Shown piece by piece: positions 25,881 through 34,538 of a DNA stretch of 64,000 nt (position 1 is its first letter; each line of letters starts with the position of its first letter). The translations under genes were made by a program, and so were the position numbers. The notes under the pieces were generated by a model that made no database searches, had not been told where the DNA came from, and worked only from the letters and a program-made list of their open reading frames with translations. Origin of the DNA: SIG565 sp045651765 (GTDB lineage: Bacteria > Bacillota > Clostridia > Oscillospirales > Acutalibacteraceae); NCBI GenBank assembly GCA_045651765.1, contig JAZRSY010000003.1, forward strand, positions 68,001 to 132,000. Reading direction: 5' to 3'.

Positions 25881-26654
25881 ATGGATTTAAAAACAAGTAT
25901 TGAAAAATATTTAAATTTTAATTGCAATGTTATCTGCCTTGACGAGACAGGCTCTACTAACCTTGATGCAAAGGCAGCCGCACAAAACGGCGCCAACGAA
26001 TTTACGGTTATTTTTGCCAAACACCAAACAAAAGGCCGCGGCAGGCTTGGACGCACATTTTTTTCGCCACAAGGCAGTGGGATTTATTTAAGCATTGTGC
26101 TACGCCCTGATTTTAGTGCAGAAAACACTTTGTTCATTACGGTTGCAGCAGCCGTTGCTGTGTGTGATGCTATTAAAAATATTACCGGAATTAAAACAGG
26201 CATTAAATGGGTTAACGACGTTTATTTGGGTAACAAAAAAATTTGCGGAATTTTAACCGAAAGCGCCCTTAGTTCTGAGAGCAAAACACCACAGTTTTCG
26301 GTGCTGGGCATTGGGCTTAATTTATATAAACCGCAGAGTGATTTCCCGGCAGATATTAAAGATATTGCCGGCAGTTTGTTTGAAAATAAAACTAATAATG
26401 AAATTAAGGCAAAATTAACGGCGCAAATTATTAATAATTTTAAAAAATATTACGATAACTTATTAAATAAAGAATATTTGCAAAAATACCGCGAACTTTC
26501 GGTTATTTTGGGCAAAGAGATTTATTTTTTAAAGGGCGACAACAAAATTTTCGGAACAGCGCAAGAAATTGACGACAACGCGCATTTAATAGTTAAAGAA
26601 AAATGTGGTGTTACCCACATTTTAGGCGCGGGCGAGGTTTCGGTAAGGTTTTAA
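25881..26654 (+). CDS. birA: Biotin-[acetyl-CoA-carboxylase] ligase, single-domain
   Basis: Attaches biotin to carboxylase carrier domains via biotinyl-AMP. ETGSTNLDAK, KHQTKGRGRLGR (biotin/AMP loop), GIKWVNDVYL (catalytic Lys) and KICGILTE are present, with a C-terminal SH3-like domain ending LGAGEVSVRF. There is no N-terminal helix-turn-helix, so it is a group I ligase without repressor function. AGGTG spaced 6 nt from ATG at 25881 sets the start. Confidence 0.93.
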   Translation: MDLKTSIEKYLNFNCNVICLDETGSTNLDAKAAAQNGANEFTVIFAKHQTKGRGRLGRTFFSPQGSGIYLSIVLRPDFSAENTLFITVAAAVAVCDAIKNITGIKTGIKWVNDVYLGNKKICGILTESALSSESKTPQFSVLGIGLNLYKPQSDFPADIKDIAGSLFENKTNNEIKAKLTAQIINNFKKYYDNLLNKEYLQKYRELSVILGKEIYFLKGDNKIFGTAQEIDDNAHLIVKEKCGVTHILGAGEVSVRF

Positions 26655-26659
26655 ATAAT

Positions 26660-26688
26660 AAAACGGTGGCTTTAGCCACCGTTTTTTA
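26660..26688 (+). terminator. Terminator of birA
   Basis: AAAACGGTGGC/GCCACCGTTTT stem with T-run. Confidence 0.85.
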
Positions 26689-26692
26689 ATAT

Positions 26693-26729
26693 AAAAAAAG
26701 CAGTGTGCTAAAAGCACACCGCTTTTTTT
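26693..26729. terminator. Terminator of the secreted phosphoesterase
   Basis: AAAAGC-GTGTGC/GCACAC-GCTTTT imperfect stem with A/T-runs on both sides; works for the minus-strand gene. Confidence 0.75.
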
Positions 26730-26745
26730 GTTTATGAAAGATTAA

Positions 26746-29700
26746 TTATTTAACTTTAATCTTTAATACGGTATTGGGGTTGTCGTTGCCTTCGGCAGCA
26801 GAGCCCATTGTGAAGTGTGGAATACCCTCAACTTCAGCATAACCGTAACCATGTGTATGAGCAGTGAATACTGCCTTAACAATGTCATTATTAGCAACAA
26901 TTGGAGCATAGAATTGATGTGCTTCAACCATCGGAACGTGTGTAAATACGATTACAGGCACGCCAGCTTCTCTAGCTTCGTCTAAAGCAGCAGCAGTTTG
27001 CTCAGCAATACCATCTACGTTGTCAACTAATAATACCATAACGGCATTCTCGCCAGCATCGTTAGTAACGATTTCTTTGTGGAATACGATATCATTTGGC
27101 CAGCTTGCTTGAGCTTGTGCAACAACTTCCTCTATAGTCTTGAGGTTTTCGTTGCTGTCTAACTGGTGCATGTATTCGTGGTTACCTGCAGCAGCAATAA
27201 CGCTGGAGTTAGCAGTTACGCTGTAATCTTGGTTGAAGATTACGCGTTTAGCTTGTTGTAATGTACCAGCAGATACATAGTCTACAACGTCGCCGTTAAC
27301 AACAGTCTTGTTAGCGTAAGCAGCATATTGCATGAACTTAACAATTCTTGCAGGAGTACCAAGTTTTTCGTAGTATGACCTACCGGCTGAGAGACCTGTA
27401 GAAATAGCAGCTTCGTCAGCATTGAAGTAATCTTCGCTGTTGGTGTATACAAAGTGTGTATCGTTGAAGCTTATAATTTCGGTTGGGTCAGCAGAACCGT
27501 TAACATCGATTGTGTATTCGATAACTCTCATACCGTTAGCTAAGTTGTAAGCAGCAAAGCCGTTTACACCTTCTACACATGTAGGTAATGCAGTAACAGT
27601 CTTGGTTGCTTCAAGCTCTGCACCTGCAGCAGCAACAGCTTCGATGATAGCAGCAGCTTCAGCTTTAACTTCAGCAGAAGCGGTATCATCAGCATCTGCG
27701 AACAATGCAGTTCTGTAAAGGCTAGATTGACCATAACCAGAATAGAGAACGCGCTCTACGCCGTTGGCATCAAGGTATCTGATGTAACCTTGTACGGAGT
27801 AGTTACGTAAGAACTTGTCAGCAGTAATGCCAGTTACAGCAACAGTGAACTGAATAGCATCTTCGCTTTCAGCATAAATGTTAACTGCAGGAACAGCACG
27901 AGGTTTACCAAGTTTGATGTCGCCTTCGAAACCAATGTTGAAGATTTCGGTGTTGTAACGTAAATCTTTACCCCAGTTGTATTCAAGTGGGAGGATTAAC
28001 GAACCGTATTCAACAACCTGGCTGATACCGCCAACGATATCGGCAGAAGCTTTCTTCATTTCAACGATGAAACGAACAGCTTGAGCTTTATTAGCGGAAG
28101 AAGCACGCATTTGGATACCTTCGATGAAGAAGTCGCCGCCGTAGTTTACATCAACATCGGCATACTCGGCAACAAGAACGGTGCCGGCAGCGAGTTCAGC
28201 AGTAACGGTACCTTCACCCATTGCAGGTAATGTGCCATTATAAAGTTTCCATCCTAAGAATGCTTTACCTTCGGTAATAGCAGGAGTTAAAGCAGCTAAA
28301 TCAATAGTAGTAGCTTCTTTAATGTAAACAGCTTTGTCAAAGGTACTGTAGGATTCAGAACCGGTTGTGTAATCTGAGCTGTAAACATCATAATCGCCTT
28401 GTAAAGCTGAGAGGTCTAATATTCCGTCTTCAGACTTAACGATAGTGCCATTCTGATGGATAGCAAGAACAGTTTTGCCCTCGGCTACAGAGAAGATACC
28501 TGCAGTTTCGGTAACGTCGATGAACATTGCTTCTTCGCCGTTGAATGTTCTGAGGTTCCAGTAACCGTTTGCATTATTTTTAAGTTGCAATAATGCATCG
28601 CCACCGGAAACGCGAGCATCGCTGTTGCGGATAATTTGTAATGCACCACCAATTGTGGTAGTAGCAGTAGAAGTAGCGTTAAAGTCGATTATAGCGCCTT
28701 TAGCAGCTATGATGAAGCTAGCATTTTTAGCAAATGTGTTAACACCACCAGCTGTTCCTTGACCAACTCTTAGGTTGAATTTAGAAGCAGCGTTAATGTA
28801 GAAGGATACATCTTCGTTAAATGTTGCAGCACCAGTATCATCACCGAAATTGAAACGATAGGTAGATGTATCAGCTTGGAATTGACTGCCTTGGTCAAGA
28901 ACTATTTTCTTGTTAAGAATAAGTTTACCACCTTGGCCGCCAATATCGTTACGTGTTAACCAGAACATACCATGACGCTCTGTTGCAAGAATCTCTTCGA
29001 ATGTACCAGCCCAGGCGCTACCTGATGTAGCGTTGTTTAAGAAGTAGAAGTTGGTAGCTTCATTAATAGTTAAATCGTAACCGTTTGTGCTAATGTAACC
29101 AAGGTCGTGATATGTGATAACAATATTAACATTATCAAATACGGTTGGACCTTGCATATACAACCTGTAGGAAGCACCAATATTTTCGTAATAACCTAAG
29201 TAGTTTTGTGGAGTAGTGCCATCCGCAAAAGATTTGATAACAATTGTAGCTTCGTGAGCTGCAGGTGTACCATCATCTTCGGTATTCCAAACAGCAAAGT
29301 TAGCCTTTGTTTTGCTGGAAGTAATTGCATCATCATCTTGCAATACATAAATTGTTACGGTATCGTCAGCTGTGTATTCTTTAGAGATTACGTTGTTGAT
29401 TAACCATGCAACAGATTTAGCAGGAGTACTTTGAGTTGCACCGGAACCTGTGCCACCAGCTTTAACGTAGTATACACCAGGTTCGCCTTGATCTACTTCA
29501 AATGTAATAGCAACATCGTTGCTTACACCGGTACGGTAAGAAGATAAATCATATAAACCATCAGCATTTAAAGAAGTAAGCTTAACACCGTTAGCATAAG
29601 CTATTAAGCCTTCTGAGTCAGAAGTGAGTTCGAAACCGGCTAAATATGCTGTAGAAGCATCGTTAGCGTCGGTACGTTTGAATACAGGTTTAGCCTGACC

Positions 29701-31899
29701 GTTTGTTACAGTTACACGATAACCAGGGCCATCTGTTAAACCATCGGTACGAGTTTCGGTAATGTATTCGATATTACCAATATCAATGCTTCTTTCAACT
29801 TCAGCATTGTTGATTACAATGATACCTAAACCAACAGTAGGATTGATTTTACGAGCAGCAAAAGCAATATCGTTATCCATTGTTTTCTTGTTGAAGATGA
29901 AAGCTAAATTATCAATTCTTTGTGAAGCAATATCATCTTTTTTGGAACCTAAAACAACGGTACCAAAGCTACCGCCGTTAACGGTAAAGGTAAGAACACC
30001 ATTTTGTGTTTGAGCACCGGAAGAACCACCGATATAAACATCGTTAATTGAACCGGAGTTTAATGTAAAGTTGATATCACCAACTAAGAGGCCACCATTG
30101 TTAAAGCAACCTAAGTAGGTTGTATCACCAGTTAAGTTTACACCATCGATAGTGTAATCATAGTCTTTTTGAACTGCGCCGCCCATGTAAGATATAATTC
30201 TTGCCCAAGAACCAGACTTGATTACGAATATATCTTTAGAGCCAAGGCCAGAGAAGGCAACAAGTGGGTCGCCAGGAGTGGTAACGCCTTCGCCAAATGT
30301 TACGGTGTGGCCATATGTGGCAAAACCGCGGCAGTTAAAGTTAACATTCTTAAAGAGGATGTCGCCTTTAATTTCGGAATTTTCACCAGTAATGTTAATG
30401 GAGTTACCAGTTGCTGTAGAACCGTAACCTTCGATGGTTACAAGACCACGAGAAAGATCAGCAGCTCTTTCTAATTCGGCAACCTCAACAGCACCTTTAA
30501 TGTAAATAGTGCCGCCTTTTACACCAAGAGATTCAATAGCAGATTCTGTGTCGGTGAATAGTTCTTCGTTTTCAGCAACTTCAGTTCCGGCAGGAGCTAC
30601 TACAGGTGTTTTAGGAGCTACATATTCAACAAAAGAAATTTCAATAATGTTGTAGCCGCCAGTTTGGAAAGCGGATAAATCGTATAAATCATTTTCACCT
30701 TTTTCTAAAACAACACCACCTACCGCAGGTACGTAACCTTCAGTGTCAGATGTGATTTCAAAACCAGCTAAGTATGCTGTAGAAGCATCGCTAGCGTCGG
30801 TACGTTCGAATACAGGTCTAGCCTGACCGTTATTAACTAATACACGGTAACCAGGAGCGCCTGTTAAACCATCGGTACGAGTTTCGGTAATGTATTCGAT
30901 ATTACCAACATCGATATTTCTTTCAACTTCGTTATTGTTTATTACAATGATACCTAAGCCAATATTTGGGTTCATCATCCTATCGTGGAAAGCGAAGTCA
31001 TGGTCCATTGTTTTCTTGTTGAAAATGAAAACAAGATTTTGAATGTTTTGTTGATAACCCCAGTTTGGATTAGTTTCGGTTTGTAAGCGACCTAAGGTAG
31101 GTAATGCATAACCACCGTTTACGGTAAAGGTAAGTACACCATTATGGAAGTAATGTCCTGAGAAAGAACAAGAACCAATTGCTAGGTCGTCGAAATATGC
31201 GCCAGTGTTCATAGTGAAGTTAATATCACCGTTTAATGTACCGCCGGCACCAGTATATAAACCTAAATAGGTTGCTTCGATAGGGTTGTTAAAGTTAGTT
31301 GCAACGGTATAGTCGTAATCTTTAGTTATACTTGCAGCCATAGATGGGAATATACGGCCCCAGTTACCGGAGTTGATTACAAATATGTCTTTATTACCAC
31401 CAGCATCTAAAGAAATGAGTGGGTCGCCATCAATCATTCTACAACCTTCGGCAAAGGTTACAGTAAAGCCATTTGTAGCAAAGCTGCGGCAATCGAAACC
31501 AATGTTTTTAAAGGTTACGTCACCTTTTAGTTCAGAATAAGTGCCGTCCAAGATAGTTAAAGTATCAAAATCAGGGTCTTCATAACCTTCAATAGTGATG
31601 GGGCCACGGGCACCTTCTACTCCATCATCTATACCGCCTGAAAGAATAACTGCATCATAAACCTTAATTGTGCCGCCTTCTGGGCTAACTCCGTTAAGGT
31701 AGTTAATAGCTTCAGCCATTGAGGTGAATCCGATTTCTGTATCGAGTGGTTCAAAACCGGATTCGGGGTTGTATACTACAGGGGTTTTGAAAGTATTTCC
31801 ATTTGCAAAAGCTATTCCAAGCGGAACAACGCTTATGCACATTAATACTGCCAAAGCAAGCGCTAAAAGTTTTTTGGAAACGCTGTTTTTAGTATGCAT
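26746..31899 (-). CDS. Giant secreted protein: duplicated repeat domains plus calcineurin-like phosphoesterase
   Basis: 1717 residues. Signal peptide (1-32, ends GIAFA). Two homologous beta-rich repeat domains (about 35-430 and 430-790) share long blocks such as FIFNKKTMD.D.AF, GLGIIVINN.EVER and DASTAYLAGFE.TSD; a third related region follows (about 790-1180), predicted beta-helix-like from strand-turn periodicity. A linker/Ig-like part leads to a C-terminal calcineurin-like metallophosphoesterase (about 1475-1717) with metal motifs NDTHF, GDVVD, GNHEY, FTHVPM and AHTHG. No LPXTG, SLH or dockerin is seen, so it is probably released. Codon use is strongly biased towards preferred codons, suggesting high expression. 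Substrate unknown: nucleotide or phosphoester hydrolysis outside the cell is the family expectation. Confidence 0.85.
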   Translation of the reverse strand: MHTKNSVSKKLLALALAVLMCISVVPLGIAFANGNTFKTPVVYNPESGFEPLDTEIGFTSMAEAINYLNGVSPEGGTIKVYDAVILSGGIDDGVEGARGPITIEGYEDPDFDTLTILDGTYSELKGDVTFKNIGFDCRSFATNGFTVTFAEGCRMIDGDPLISLDAGGNKDIFVINSGNWGRIFPSMAASITKDYDYTVATNFNNPIEATYLGLYTGAGGTLNGDINFTMNTGAYFDDLAIGSCSFSGHYFHNGVLTFTVNGGYALPTLGRLQTETNPNWGYQQNIQNLVFIFNKKTMDHDFAFHDRMMNPNIGLGIIVINNNEVERNIDVGNIEYITETRTDGLTGAPGYRVLVNNGQARPVFERTDASDASTAYLAGFEITSDTEGYVPAVGGVVLEKGENDLYDLSAFQTGGYNIIEISFVEYVAPKTPVVAPAGTEVAENEELFTDTESAIESLGVKGGTIYIKGAVEVAELERAADLSRGLVTIEGYGSTATGNSINITGENSEIKGDILFKNVNFNCRGFATYGHTVTFGEGVTTPGDPLVAFSGLGSKDIFVIKSGSWARIISYMGGAVQKDYDYTIDGVNLTGDTTYLGCFNNGGLLVGDINFTLNSGSINDVYIGGSSGAQTQNGVLTFTVNGGSFGTVVLGSKKDDIASQRIDNLAFIFNKKTMDNDIAFAARKINPTVGLGIIVINNAEVERSIDIGNIEYITETRTDGLTDGPGYRVTVTNGQAKPVFKRTDANDASTAYLAGFELTSDSEGLIAYANGVKLTSLNADGLYDLSSYRTGVSNDVAITFEVDQGEPGVYYVKAGGTGSGATQSTPAKSVAWLINNVISKEYTADDTVTIYVLQDDDAITSSKTKANFAVWNTEDDGTPAAHEATIVIKSFADGTTPQNYLGYYENIGASYRLYMQGPTVFDNVNIVITYHDLGYISTNGYDLTINEATNFYFLNNATSGSAWAGTFEEILATERHGMFWLTRNDIGGQGGKLILNKKIVLDQGSQFQADTSTYRFNFGDDTGAATFNEDVSFYINAASKFNLRVGQGTAGGVNTFAKNASFIIAAKGAIIDFNATSTATTTIGGALQIIRNSDARVSGGDALLQLKNNANGYWNLRTFNGEEAMFIDVTETAGIFSVAEGKTVLAIHQNGTIVKSEDGILDLSALQGDYDVYSSDYTTGSESYSTFDKAVYIKEATTIDLAALTPAITEGKAFLGWKLYNGTLPAMGEGTVTAELAAGTVLVAEYADVDVNYGGDFFIEGIQMRASSANKAQAVRFIVEMKKASADIVGGISQVVEYGSLILPLEYNWGKDLRYNTEIFNIGFEGDIKLGKPRAVPAVNIYAESEDAIQFTVAVTGITADKFLRNYSVQGYIRYLDANGVERVLYSGYGQSSLYRTALFADADDTASAEVKAEAAAIIEAVAAAGAELEATKTVTALPTCVEGVNGFAAYNLANGMRVIEYTIDVNGSADPTEIISFNDTHFVYTNSEDYFNADEAAISTGLSAGRSYYEKLGTPARIVKFMQYAAYANKTVVNGDVVDYVSAGTLQQAKRVIFNQDYSVTANSSVIAAAGNHEYMHQLDSNENLKTIEEVVAQAQASWPNDIVFHKEIVTNDAGENAVMVLLVDNVDGIAEQTAAALDEAREAGVPVIVFTHVPMVEAHQFYAPIVANNDIVKAVFTAHTHGYGYAEVEGIPHFTMGSAAEGNDNPNTVLKIKVK
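29600..31010 (-). repeat. Internal duplication in the phosphoesterase gene
   Basis: DNA around 29560-29925 is closely similar to 30660-31030; for example TCGGTAATGTATTCGATATT occurs in both. The two blocks are about 1.1 kb apart, so recombination between them could delete one repeat domain. Confidence 0.75.
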
Positions 31900-31949
31900 C
31901 TTTTTTCACTCCTAAAAAAATTTTTTGTTAAATTAATTTAACACATTAA

Positions 31950-32078
31950 TTATTGGCCCCATTGCTCATCATCAAGCACATCGTTATCTTCGCCGTTACC
32001 TGTGGGGCTGGTGGTAATAATATCACCTTCTAGCTTGGTAATATCGAGTTCGGGGGTGCTGTACTCCTTCTTCGACAA
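31950..32078 (-). CDS. 42-residue acidic peptide, TTSP-type
   Basis: Small ORF upstream of the giant gene, same strand. TTG start at 32078 has GGGAG 9 nt upstream (an ATG at 32087 directly abuts the RBS and is less likely). The peptide begins LSKKEYSTPELDITKLEGDI, then ITTSPTGNGEDNDVLDDEQ and WGQ. Many Clostridia carry short ORFs of the form KK.Y..PEL.....EDIITTS, of unknown function, from my memory of such genomes. A lead part (Y..PELD) and an acidic tail give it a precursor-peptide look, but no maturase is nearby. It shares the promoter at 32128-32157 with the phosphoesterase. Confidence 0.65.
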   Translation of the reverse strand: MSKKEYSTPELDITKLEGDIITTSPTGNGEDNDVLDDEQWGQ

Positions 32079-32127
32079 AACTAACATCTCCCTTCTTTAT
32101 AAATTTTGTGTATAATGATACAACATT

Positions 32128-32157
32128 ATTTTAGCATATAGAAGCAATATTTGTCAA
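32128..32157 (-). promoter_or_regulatory. Promoter of peptide-phosphoesterase unit
   Basis: Minus strand -35 TTGACA (32152-32157), 18-nt spacer, extended -10 TGC-TAAAAT (32128-32133). Confidence 0.75.
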
Positions 32158-32261
32158 GTTTGGAGCAAAGTTTAAAAACACCAAAAAATGTCGGCTTTAT
32201 TTGTGCAGTTTGCATAAACGCTTTTTTATCATTTTATTAAATTTATTTTAGGTTTATGACA

Positions 32262-32292
32262 AAATAAAATAAGGGGGTTAAGTCCCCCCTTA
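32262..32292 (-). terminator. Terminator of eno
   Basis: Minus strand AAGGGGG/CCCCCTT stem followed by ATTTTATTTT. Confidence 0.75.
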
Positions 32293-32303
32293 CATTATAT
32301 ATA

Positions 32304-33551
32304 TTATATATTTGCGGTTAGTTCGTTTTCTATTAGAAGCAACCTGTTATATTTGGCTGTGCGGTCGGTGCGGCAGGGCGCACCTGTTTTGATTTGGCCG
32401 GCATTAGTGGCCACGGCTAAGTCGGATATGAAAGTATCTTCGCTCTCGCCCGAACGGTGTGAGATAATGCATTTATAATTATTTTGTTTGGCGCACCTTA
32501 TAACCTCTAAGGTTTCGGTCAGGGTTCCAATTTGGTTGGGTTTTATTAATATGGCATTGGCCGAATTATTGTTAATGCCCTTTATAAGCCTTGATTTATT
32601 GGTAACAAAAAGGTCGTCGCCCACAAGTTGCACACTGTCGCCCAAAGTTTTGGTCAGTTTTTGCCAACCTTGCCAATCATCTTCGGCCAGGCCGTCTTCA
32701 ATAGATATTATTGGGTATTTTTTGCATAAATCGGAATACATTTTTATTAAGGCGTCGCTGTTAAGTTCAATGTTTCGTTTGGGCATTAAATAAAGGCCGT
32801 TGCCCTGGTACCATTCGCTTGAGGCTATGTCGAGTGCTATTTTAACATTACTTAAGTTATAGCCCGATTTTTCTATGGCGGTGCAAATAAATTCTATGGC
32901 TTGTTCGTCGTTTTCTAAATTAGGGGCAAAACCGCCCTCGTCGCCGACGGCGGTGGATTTACCGTAGTGACTTAGCATTAAGGCTAAGGCCTTATAAACC
33001 TGAGCGGCACAACGCAGAGTTTCGGAAAAATTTGGGAAGCCGCATGGAACTATCATAAACTCTTGAATGTCTATATTGTTTTTTGCGTGGGCTCCGCCGT
33101 TTAGAATGTTTAACATCGGACGTGGCAAAACAAAGGCGTTGGCTCCACCTAAATATTTGTATAATGGTATTTTTAAAGAATTTGCAGCCGCTTTGGCGGT
33201 GGCCAACGAAACCGCTAAAATTGCGTTGGCGCCAAGGTTGGATTTATTTGGGGTGGCATCTAACTCTAACATAACAGAATCTATTAAGGCGTTGTTTTGC
33301 GCATTAAGACCGCACAGCGCCTTTTTTATGGTTTTGTTGATATTTTCCACCGCTTTGGTTGTGCCAAGGCCGCCGTAACGGGCGGTGTTATTATCACGCA
33401 ATTCGTGAGCTTCGTGGGCACCTGTGGAAGCGCCCGATGGCGAAATTGCAAATCCGCTAGCCCCCGAAGATAACGTAACCTTGGCGGCAACGGTTGGATT
33501 GCCGCGCGAATCTAAAAGTTCATAGCCCGAAATATTAGTTATTGTGTTCAT
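32304..33551 (-). CDS. eno: Enolase
   Basis: Glycolytic 2-phosphoglycerate dehydratase, cytosolic. [66 protein letters not shown] and [13 protein letters not shown] (active-site loops and Mg ligands) are intact. 415 residues, slightly shorter than the usual 430, mostly from a trimmed C-terminus. RBS AAAGGAG precedes ATG at 33551. Last gene of a run with metG, tatD and the Asn-rich micro-ORF. Confidence 0.96.
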   Translation of the reverse strand: MNTITNISGYELLDSRGNPTVAAKVTLSSGASGFAISPSGASTGAHEAHELRDNNTARYGGLGTTKAVENINKTIKKALCGLNAQNNALIDSVMLELDATPNKSNLGANAILAVSLATAKAAANSLKIPLYKYLGGANAFVLPRPMLNILNGGAHAKNNIDIQEFMIVPCGFPNFSETLRCAAQVYKALALMLSHYGKSTAVGDEGGFAPNLENDEQAIEFICTAIEKSGYNLSNVKIALDIASSEWYQGNGLYLMPKRNIELNSDALIKMYSDLCKKYPIISIEDGLAEDDWQGWQKLTKTLGDSVQLVGDDLFVTNKSRLIKGINNNSANAILIKPNQIGTLTETLEVIRCAKQNNYKCIISHRSGESEDTFISDLAVATNAGQIKTGAPCRTDRTAKYNRLLLIENELTANI

Positions 33552-33571
33552 TTAAATCTCCTTTTAAACTG

Positions 33572-33603
33572 TTTGGGCAACACACAGTGTTGCCCAAATT
33601 TTT
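33572..33603. terminator. Hairpin between micro-ORF and eno
   Basis: TTTGGGCAACAC pairs with GTGTTGCCCAAA. The T-run lies on the plus side only, so on the minus transcript it is a stable stem before eno, perhaps a partial terminator or processing site. Confidence 0.55.
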
Positions 33604-33610
33604 AAGGTAT

Positions 33611-33721
33611 TTATTTCTTGTTTTTGTTTTGGCCGTTTTTGTTTTGATTATTTTTATTTTGGTCGTTTTTATTTTGGTCATTTTTATTTTGATTGTTATT
33701 GTTGAAATTGTTGTTTTCCAC
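33611..33721 (-). CDS. Asn/Gln/Lys-rich 36-residue micro-ORF
   Basis: GTG start at 33721 with GGGGGG 7 nt upstream; encodes MENNNFNNNNQN followed by five near-repeats of QNKN(D/N/G). The composition is low complexity and probably disordered. The RBS lies inside the right arm of a 16-bp hairpin (33726-33769), so translation should be blocked unless the hairpin opens. I do not know a family. The exact RBS spacing supports translation; the sequence simplicity is a reason for doubt. Confidence 0.5.
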   Translation of the reverse strand: MENNNFNNNNQNKNDQNKNDQNKNNQNKNGQNKNKK

Positions 33722-33725
33722 GAAG

Positions 33726-33769
33726 AATCCCCCCTTTTAACAATAGTGTTTCGTTAAAAAGGGGGGATT
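33726..33769 (-). promoter_or_regulatory. Hairpin masking the micro-ORF Shine-Dalgarno
   Basis: AATCCCCCCTTTTAAC (33726-33741) pairs with GTTAAAAAGGGGGGATT (33753-33769), one bulged A, 11-nt loop. On the minus transcript the GGGGGG that would bind 16S rRNA is the 3' arm. No T-run follows, so it is not a standard terminator. Confidence 0.65.
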
Positions 33770-33776
33770 ATTCAAA

Positions 33777-34538
33777 TTAAATATTAAATAAATTTTTAGC
33801 GTTTTGTGCCGTTTGGTTAAGAACGGCGCTTGTGCTGACGCCCTTAATGGCGGCTATGGCAGCGGCTATATATTCAATATAGGCCGAATGGTTGGTTTTG
33901 CCCCTAAATGGTTCGGGGGCAAGATATGGCGCATCGGTTTCAAGCAAGATGCGCTCGAGTGGTGTGGCAGACACAACCTCGGTTAATTTTTTTGCATTTT
34001 TAAAGGTTACAACGCCGCCAACGCCAATATACATACCTAAATTTAAAATTTGTTGTGCCATTTGGGCACTGCCCGAAAAACAATGAACAACGCCTTTTGG
34101 TTTATAGGTATTTAAAATATCCAATGTGTCGGCATGGGCTTCACGGTCGTGCACGCTCACGGGCAGGTTGTGTTTATTGGCAAATTGTAGTTGGTCGGCA
34201 AAAATTTTTTGCTGGGCCAGTTTGTGTGTGGTATCCCAATAATAGTCGAGCCCCATTTCGCCCACCGCCACCACCTTTTTGTTTTTTATGAGTGGCAAAA
34301 AATCGGACTCGGAAAACACAGTGGTTTCATTAACCTCTTGCGGATGTATGCCAACGGCGGCATAAATAAAGGGGTATTTATTGGCTAAAGAAATTGCATT
34401 AAGGCTGTCGGTGTAATCCACGCCGCAGCTAATGGCCGCTAAAACGGTTTTATTGTTTTGTAAATCTTGCAAAACCGAGGTGCCGGAAAACTTCTCATCG
34501 GTATAGTGGGCGTGGGTGTCAAAAATTAAATTATTCAT
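33777..34538 (-). CDS. tatD: TatD-family metal-dependent hydrolase
   Basis: TIM-barrel DNase/hydrolase of the amidohydrolase superfamily, cytosolic. Metal ligands visible: FDTHAHY, GEMGLDYY, VHDREAH, HCFSGS and LLETDAPYLAP. 253 residues. Its ATG overlaps the metG stop (TAATG), the classic metG-tatD pair of Firmicutes. Confidence 0.94.
   Translation of the reverse strand: MNNLIFDTHAHYTDEKFSGTSVLQDLQNNKTVLAAISCGVDYTDSLNAISLANKYPFIYAAVGIHPQEVNETTVFSESDFLPLIKNKKVVAVGEMGLDYYWDTTHKLAQQKIFADQLQFANKHNLPVSVHDREAHADTLDILNTYKPKGVVHCFSGSAQMAQQILNLGMYIGVGGVVTFKNAKKLTEVVSATPLERILLETDAPYLAPEPFRGKTNHSAYIEYIAAAIAAIKGVSTSAVLNQTAQNAKNLFNI

Noticed and set aside
33542..33757. 71-codon plus-strand frame rich in Val/Phe/Ile
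   Set aside because: It is the complement of the Asn/Lys repeat micro-ORF, has no RBS, and crosses two hairpins.
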